From Caldifarciminota bacterium (lineage in GTDB: Bacteria > Hydrothermota > UBA3073 > NMUJ01), in assembly GCA_021158725.1 (NCBI GenBank), contig JAGGUB010000066.1, positions 1 to 35,947 on the forward strand: 35,947 nt of DNA, given 5' to 3'. Shown one piece after another: positions 31,392-35,947 of this stretch (position 1 is the first letter of the stretch; every line of letters begins with the position of its first letter). The notes below the pieces were generated by a model. That model made no database searches and was not told where the DNA came from. It was given only the letters and a program-made list of their open reading frames with translations. The position numbers were made by a program, and so were the translations under genes.

Positions 31392-34300
31392 TCACTTCAC
31401 AACAGCAAATTTACCCATCTTTGTGCCAACACCTGGTACATCCACTACATAGAAATATATCCCATAAGCGATCTCCATACCATCTTTGGAGATCATATCC
31501 CATTCCACCATACCATCCCATGTATCGGAATCGTGTTCGATCACCTTCACCAACTCACCACTAAGTGTAAATATCCTGATCGTGCATTTAGGTGGCAAGT
31601 GTATGAAACATATCTTACGTCTATGTTCTGCACCCACCGCACGTTGTGCCATGGTGGGTTCCTCAACTTCAGGCTCCCATGCAGCTGCCACAACGTATGG
31701 GTTAGGTACCACCTTGATACGATCGAGCTCATCCTTAGCTTTGGTTACACTGAAGCTGGGCGCTTTCAATTTTATCATAAACCTATCGCATTGATCGAAC
31801 GGCTTATGTGTAGCCAGAAGGAACACATCCTGCATACCACGTCCGGGTGGTAATGTATCAGGTGCATATTGCTGCAATATAGTATCAGGTGGACGTTTGA
31901 ACTCCACCTGCCACGTACCTCGTACGACACCTGGTGATACCTCCACAAGTGGTACAATCTTATCACCATCCTCTATAGTGGAGTCGGGTCCCAATACGTT
32001 GAAAAATACGAAACTCGACCATACGCTATCACGTAGGTTGTAAACCCTAAAGGTTACGGGTGTACCATTATAATCCGTATCACATACAGTGTTCTGTATG
32101 TAGATCATGTAATCCGCCGGATATGTGAGATCATATTTCGTCAACTCATAACCCCAATGACAATCACCAGCTATCCAACCCGAACGCTCGAAGTCACGTT
32201 CGATAGGCTCAGTACGTACCCTAATTCGCATCCCATACACCACAGGTACAGCATCTTCACCGTAGATATATGGGCAGTTCTTGAACAGTGTTATCAAACT
32301 ATCGCCACTCATCTCATAAGCTGAAAACACAGTATCACCACGAACAGTATCGAACTCCACCATTATGCATTTATCCTCGGTGATCGCAGATGGATCCAAC
32401 ACTATTGGTATGAACTCACCCGTACCAAACCCACTTATATGTTCAACTGTATCCACTTCAGGTGCTACATAGCCAGCAGCTTCTGATTGTGGTACCACCT
32501 TGACCACATTTATCCCACCCAGTGTTATCGGGGTCTCAAGTGGTGGCAACCCCGTAGCTGTATCACCCCTATCATACGCCGTTATTGCATAATAATACGT
32601 CATGCCATTGATTACGTTTGAATCCACATACATGTGTACGATACCCTTGTCATCTCCGAGGTAGAAGTGATACCCCTCCACCTCTATTGGTGAGTACCCC
32701 TTTATCCCATCAACGAGATCCCACTGCTCTAACGGCTTCACACCCACCTGCCTACCATATGCATCGGTTATGGGTTCACCCCATGTGAGTGTGTTGCGGT
32801 TCATCCCTTTGTACAGTTTGTAACCCTCGAAATCCTTGTACCCCAGGAAGTTATCCACTGAATATTCGGCTACATCATCCCAATACAATACCACGTAACC
32901 ATCACCCGCAAACGCCCTAAGTGTAGGTGTGGTTGGTGGCCTCGCAAACTGATAATTCAACCTATATATCTGTAGTGCCATATCCGCATTTTGAAACAGG
33001 TCAGCACTATCTGCACCCACCACGATAGCTACCGAGTAGGTTTCCTCCTCACCTGGATCGAGTGCTGTATAGCCGGAACCAAATACTGATACGAAATCAC
33101 CCACTACCTCACGAAACTCTTCCCACGTACCGGGTTTCATAAACGCATACATAACGCTATCCCATATCGCATATGCTGCCCCATAAAGGAATGGCTTGCA
33201 ACTCGTCAACCCTATACGATCTTTTTCATCGAAATCCATCCACTCAAAATCTGGCTCACCAGGTGTAGGCACTCCATCGCCCTCACCATAATCACCAGTA
33301 TTGGGCAGCCCATCAGCTCCTACATCGTCAGATTTACCATCAACATCGTTAGGATCGGCTGCCGCTTCCTCATCGGTAGCATCCCAATCACCATCGTCAT
33401 CTATACCATTATATTGGCTCTCATCTATCATACCATCGCCATCGTTATCTATACCATCTTTATCATTACCGGGGCTATCCAAGAATATCAAGCCCAACCA
33501 CCCTATGTTCTCACCGGGCTCAAAATTTACACTCTGATTATCGCTATCCCATGAATACACCATATTCCTGGAGCGATCAAACCCAAACAGATCGTCACCG
33601 TAATCGGGGTACCCACCAATATCATAGTCACCAAAGAACCCGAACACCATATTTTCAATCCGTTTAGCAGATATGTTCTTCACCTTATATATGAAGAATA
33701 TGATATCCTGTGCAGGTGCTGCCGCCCATTGGTAATGACGACACTCCACCTGTATACCAAGCCCATGTAGGTCAAGATTGTTCGGATCCGGATAGTATTT
33801 AGGTCCATATTCATCCATAAACTCAGTACATGCCTCGTCGGTCATCACCCAGTAACTTTCCTGATCCGCTATTATGCGGCCCTTACCAAACTGGCCCGGC
33901 CATTCAGTTGACCCATCTGGCCACGTTGGTGGCCATGTCTCTGGTTTGTCACTGAATGCGAGCCATCCCTGCCATTCAGGTGGCGGATTGGGGTTAGCGT
34001 ATCCAGGTAGGGGTTCGAAGTCCTCATCACCACCATCCTGTATACCATCGGCAACTATAAATACTGGGTAACGTATGAGTAGCTCCACGTCTGAGGTTAA
34101 CCTCACACTCCTATCTGTACGTATTGTATCACCCTCGTCGTAGGTTAACACACCCACATTAGTGGGTATCTCCACTTGCTGTTGGACGATACCCCACCCA
34201 TGCCATGGTATCACAAGCGCACTATCTTTTGTCAACTTCAGTGTATCAAGTTCTGACATAACCTGTGCACCGATGAGCGGACCTAATTCATATCCATATT

Positions 34301-34529
34301 CGTGCCCACTATATGCAGGCCACTCTATACGGGGTTTGTTGCGATCGCCTGGCCCCCCTATCGAACCTGAGTTGTTGAACCTCGTACGTATGAGGTTACC
34401 ACTTGCTATACCTACACGTCGATCTTCGTGCCCTTTGGTATCGGTTATCACCTTACCGTATTTCTGACCCGGTGGCCCCGCCCATAGGATAAACGGTAAA
34501 AGAAGTGTAAAGCACAATGATTTTTTCAT
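31392..34529 (-). CDS. Large secreted protein with acidic repeat patch and C-terminal sorting domain
   Basis: A 1045-residue exported protein with a signal peptide (MKKSLCFTLLLPFILWAG, residues 1-18). The first part is polar and not assignable to a family. Residues 351-425 are an Asp/Gly-rich patch (DKDGIDNDGDGMIDE, DDDGDWDATDEE) like thrombospondin type-3 or EF-hand-like calcium sites. A fibronectin-III-like part follows (about 545-690), then long strand-rich regions. It ends with about 80 residues (RIFTLSGELVKVIEH...GIYFYVVDVPG...MGKFAVVK) of the same sorting-domain type as its neighbour. The ATG follows GAGGAGGAGAG. It is probably on one transcript with purN, lemA and the FG-GAP gene. Function unknown; a surface adhesion or matrix role is a guess. 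Confidence 0.85.
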   Translation of the reverse strand: MKKSLCFTLLLPFILWAGPPGQKYGKVITDTKGHEDRRVGIASGNLIRTRFNNSGSIGGPGDRNKPRIEWPAYSGHEYGYELGPLIGAQVMSELDTLKLTKDSALVIPWHGWGIVQQQVEIPTNVGVLTYDEGDTIRTDRSVRLTSDVELLIRYPVFIVADGIQDGGDEDFEPLPGYANPNPPPEWQGWLAFSDKPETWPPTWPDGSTEWPGQFGKGRIIADQESYWVMTDEACTEFMDEYGPKYYPDPNNLDLHGLGIQVECRHYQWAAAPAQDIIFFIYKVKNISAKRIENMVFGFFGDYDIGGYPDYGDDLFGFDRSRNMVYSWDSDNQSVNFEPGENIGWLGLIFLDSPGNDKDGIDNDGDGMIDESQYNGIDDDGDWDATDEEAAADPNDVDGKSDDVGADGLPNTGDYGEGDGVPTPGEPDFEWMDFDEKDRIGLTSCKPFLYGAAYAIWDSVMYAFMKPGTWEEFREVVGDFVSVFGSGYTALDPGEEETYSVAIVVGADSADLFQNADMALQIYRLNYQFARPPTTPTLRAFAGDGYVVLYWDDVAEYSVDNFLGYKDFEGYKLYKGMNRNTLTWGEPITDAYGRQVGVKPLEQWDLVDGIKGYSPIEVEGYHFYLGDDKGIVHMYVDSNVINGMTYYYAITAYDRGDTATGLPPLETPITLGGINVVKVVPQSEAAGYVAPEVDTVEHISGFGTGEFIPIVLDPSAITEDKCIMVEFDTVRGDTVFSAYEMSGDSLITLFKNCPYIYGEDAVPVVYGMRIRVRTEPIERDFERSGWIAGDCHWGYELTKYDLTYPADYMIYIQNTVCDTDYNGTPVTFRVYNLRDSVWSSFVFFNVLGPDSTIEDGDKIVPLVEVSPGVVRGTWQVEFKRPPDTILQQYAPDTLPPGRGMQDVFLLATHKPFDQCDRFMIKLKAPSFSVTKAKDELDRIKVVPNPYVVAAAWEPEVEEPTMAQRAVGAEHRRKICFIHLPPKCTIRIFTLSGELVKVIEHDSDTWDGMVEWDMISKDGMEIAYGIYFYVVDVPGVGTKMGKFAVVK
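33255..33479 (-). repeat. Asp/Gly-rich calcium-binding-like patch within the 1045-residue secreted protein
   Basis: Codons 351-425 hold several D-x-D-G-D and D-x-D-x-D-G-x-I-D-E stretches (DNDGDGMIDE, GIDDDGDWDATDEE). The plus-strand complement is TC-rich and gives an open frame, which is only a shadow. Confidence 0.6.
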
Positions 34530-34555
34530 CTCTCCTCCTCATAAATTATGTTAGG

Positions 34556-35200
34556 TTAAGTTTTGTCAACTTCATCACCCGACAATATCCTTACACGTCT
34601 ACCTTCTATTTTAAGCCTACCCTCCGCAAACAACCTTATAGCTTCTGAATATATTTTATGCTCAACTTTCAATATCCTATCAGCTAAGGTTTCCACCGTA
34701 TCGTCTTCTTCAACCTTCACCGCCTCCTGTAGGATGATAGGCCCTGTATCTATGCCTTCATCCACAAAATGTACCGTAGCACCCGATACTTTCACCCCAT
34801 ACTCTAATGCCTGTTTCTGTGCGTTAAGCCCCGGAAATGCTGGCAACAACGCTGGATGTATGTTCATGATGCGGTTAGGGAATGCATCCAGAAACTTCTT
34901 CTTCAATATCCGCATGAAACCCGCCAAACACACGAGTTCAACCCCATGCTTCTTTAGGGTTTCGATGTATTTCTCCTCCTGTTCAGGGTCGAGCACCGTA
35001 CGCTTTTTACCCGGATAGATGTAGTATGCGGGTATACCTGCACGTCGTGCACGTTCGAGTGCCTTCGCATCCGGGTTATCCGATATCACGCAACCTATCT
35101 CCACGTTGGGCAACTTACCAGATTTTATATTATCGATGATCGCCTGTAGGTTGGTACCACGTCCAGATGCTAACACCCCTATTATGAGCTTTTTAGCCAT
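34556..35200 (-). CDS. purN: Phosphoribosylglycinamide formyltransferase
   Basis: A 214-residue 10-formyl-tetrahydrofolate-dependent GAR transformylase of purine synthesis. Catalytic residues are Asn113, His115 (MNIHPALLP) and Asp151 (GIDTGP), each seven positions after the E. coli residues. ASGRGTNLQA (11-20) binds the substrate phosphate. The frame is open back to 35269, but the ATG at 35200 gives the family-standard MAKKLIIGVLASG start; the extra 23 residues are not typical. It begins seven bases after the lemA stop. No other purine gene is nearby. Confidence 0.95.
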   Translation of the reverse strand: MAKKLIIGVLASGRGTNLQAIIDNIKSGKLPNVEIGCVISDNPDAKALERARRAGIPAYYIYPGKKRTVLDPEQEEKYIETLKKHGVELVCLAGFMRILKKKFLDAFPNRIMNIHPALLPAFPGLNAQKQALEYGVKVSGATVHFVDEGIDTGPIILQEAVKVEEDDTVETLADRILKVEHKIYSEAIRLFAEGRLKIEGRRVRILSGDEVDKT

Positions 35201-35207
35201 CTCGAAT

Positions 35208-35774
35208 TTAAAACTCAACCTTAGGGGTAGCTTGCTCCTCCTCAGGTATCGTGAAGTACGGTTCTTCACTCTTATTGTATAAACGTGCGAATATATTACC
35301 AGGGAACCGCTTTATGATGGTATTGTATTCACGTACGGTATCATTGTACCGCTTACGTGCTACCGCTATGCGGTTTTCGGTACCCGCAAGCTCATCCATC
35401 AACCTTATGAAAGTTTGGTTAGCTTTAAGTTCAGGGTAACGTTCGGCAATCGCCAGCAACCTACCGAGTGCCATACCCAATTCACCTGCAGATTCGATAA
35501 TCTTCTTGCGATCGCCCACCTTCATAGCGCCTGCAAGTTTGGCCCTCGCATCAGCAACATGTTCGAATATCTCACGTTCGTGCCCCATGTAACCTTTGAC
35601 ACTATTGACAAGGTTGGGTATCAGGTCATTACGACGTTTGAGCTGGTTCTCGACCTCAGCCCATGCATTACGTACCTTTTGTTCGTATGTCACGAACAGA
35701 TTGTAATAACGTACGGGTATAGCTACAATCACAATGATAACAACGATTAAAATTAACCATTTCAACCATCGCAT
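35208..35774 (-). CDS. lemA: LemA-family membrane protein
   Basis: A 188-residue LemA protein. One membrane helix (about 5-22) is followed by a long helical bundle with family features VTYEQKVRNAWAEVENQLKRRNDLIPNLV, ERYPELKAN and ELAGTENRIAVARKRYNDTVREYN. The C-terminal tail FPGNIFARLYNKSEEPYF also matches. The role of LemA is not settled; it is often linked to envelope or protease partners. The ATG follows GGAGGTAAC. It starts the minus run, with a TTGACA upstream. Confidence 0.95.
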   Translation of the reverse strand: MRWLKWLILIVVIIVIVAIPVRYYNLFVTYEQKVRNAWAEVENQLKRRNDLIPNLVNSVKGYMGHEREIFEHVADARAKLAGAMKVGDRKKIIESAGELGMALGRLLAIAERYPELKANQTFIRLMDELAGTENRIAVARKRYNDTVREYNTIIKRFPGNIFARLYNKSEEPYFTIPEEEQATPKVEF

Positions 35775-35819
35775 GTTACCTCCTCGGTTTGAAGAATAAA
35801 CCTTCCATAATGTATTACC

Positions 35820-35846
35820 AAATTACACTTGTACATGGATTGTCAA
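35820..35846 (-). promoter_or_regulatory. Possible promoter of the lemA unit
   Basis: On the minus strand TTGACA (35841-35846) overlaps the TGA stop of the upstream hydrolase gene. A TAATTT (35820-35825) is 15 bases downstream, with other AT-rich options. Moderate at best. Confidence 0.35.
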
Positions 35847-35947
35847 CATTCCAAAAATTTCACCATAATGCGTGCGATCTGTTCCGCATGCGTCTTTATC
35901 ATCATATGGCCTGCACCTTGGATAACCACGAGCTGCGAACGTTCCAA
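35843..35947 (-). CDS. Alpha/beta hydrolase, C-terminal end (runs off right edge)
   Basis: The last 34 codons and a TGA stop of a gene that enters from the right edge. The peptide LVVIQGAGHMMIKTHAEQIA followed by RIMVKFLEC has the strand-loop-His pattern (GAGHM) that closes alpha/beta hydrolases, where the His is part of the catalytic triad, followed by the last helix. The rest, including the nucleophile, is outside the window, so the substrate is unknown. Its stop overlaps the likely lemA promoter. Confidence 0.65.
   Translation of the reverse strand: MERSQLVVIQGAGHMMIKTHAEQIARIMVKFLEC

Noticed and set aside
33301..33537. Ser/Pro-rich open frame opposite the acidic patch
   Set aside because: Direct complement of Asp/Gly codons, not a gene.
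35201..35269. 23-residue extension of PurN into lemA
   Set aside because: The extra peptide is basic and unlike the family; MAKKLIIGVLASG is the standard start.
1..35947. CRISPR arrays, insertion sequences, integrases, rRNA genes
   Set aside because: No direct-repeat arrays, transposase motifs or rRNA signatures were seen on either strand.

Overview
The window looks like a compact chromosome segment from an uncultured, diderm, probably thermophilic bacterium. It resembles the WOR-3/Stahlbacteria or a neighbouring FCB-like lineage. This placement is inferred from gene content only: a TonB-type protein and a small outer-membrane barrel, three secreted proteins ending in FlgD/type-IX-like C-terminal beta-sandwiches, a gingipain-fold (C25-like) protein, a fused GldF-GldG protein, a TM287/288-like ABC heterodimer, a fused AroK-AroB, and an operon with polyamine and cyclic 2,3-diphosphoglycerate genes. 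No 16S or ribosomal-protein gene is present to confirm it. No phage, IS, CRISPR or defence genes were seen, and no gene-free stretch exceeds 300 bases.

Layout. 1-429 (-): start of a secreted protein cut by the left edge. 531-4240 (+): heterodimeric ABC exporter. 4279-6120 (+): tRNA-Leu(UAG), trigger factor, ClpP. 6122-7387 (-): dihydroorotase. 7426-7500 (+): tRNA-Glu(CUC). 7503-8009 (-): small barrel-like envelope protein. 8100-10072 (+): mannose-1-phosphate guanylyltransferase and a DRG/Obg-like TGS GTPase. 10211-13460 (+): overlapping genes speD, speE, cyclic-2,3-diphosphoglycerate-synthetase-like, endonuclease V. 13452-21902 (-): six-gene unit, in transcription order PlsY-like, CTP-dependent lipid kinase-like, GldF-GldG fusion, NadE, propeller plus C25-like secreted protein, PlsY. 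21929-28815 (+): TonB-like, MiaA, AroK-AroB fusion, small membrane protein, GH18 secreted protein, QueA. 28816-35774 (-): LemA, PurN, a 1045-residue secreted protein, a 730-residue FG-GAP secreted protein, and a MerR-like regulator at the distal end. 35843-35947 (-): C-terminus of an alpha/beta hydrolase cut by the right edge.

How the genes fit together. The speD-speE-cDPGS-nfi unit combines polyamine synthesis, a possible thermoprotectant, and repair of deaminated DNA, so it reads as a heat-protection operon. The six-gene minus unit mixes phospholipid synthesis, an orphan transporter-like fusion and a surface protease-like protein. The plus unit 21929-28815 mixes envelope biogenesis with two tRNA-modification enzymes. 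Most successive genes overlap by 1-17 bases, so translational coupling is likely common.

Whole-window signals. The + strand is C-rich relative to G in both coding directions, so the - strand behaves like the replication leading strand, and no skew switch (origin or terminus) is seen. CGT is by eye the dominant Arg codon. All four convergent junctions have essentially no room for terminators. Several operon-leading genes lack a Shine-Dalgarno sequence, while many internal and envelope genes have strong GGAGG sites. The most notable individual items are the eroded active sites of the AroK-AroB fusion, the SpeD-SpeE-cDPGS-EndoV operon, the second PlsY copy lacking its third motif, and a perfect 28-bp palindrome against the start of the MerR-like gene.
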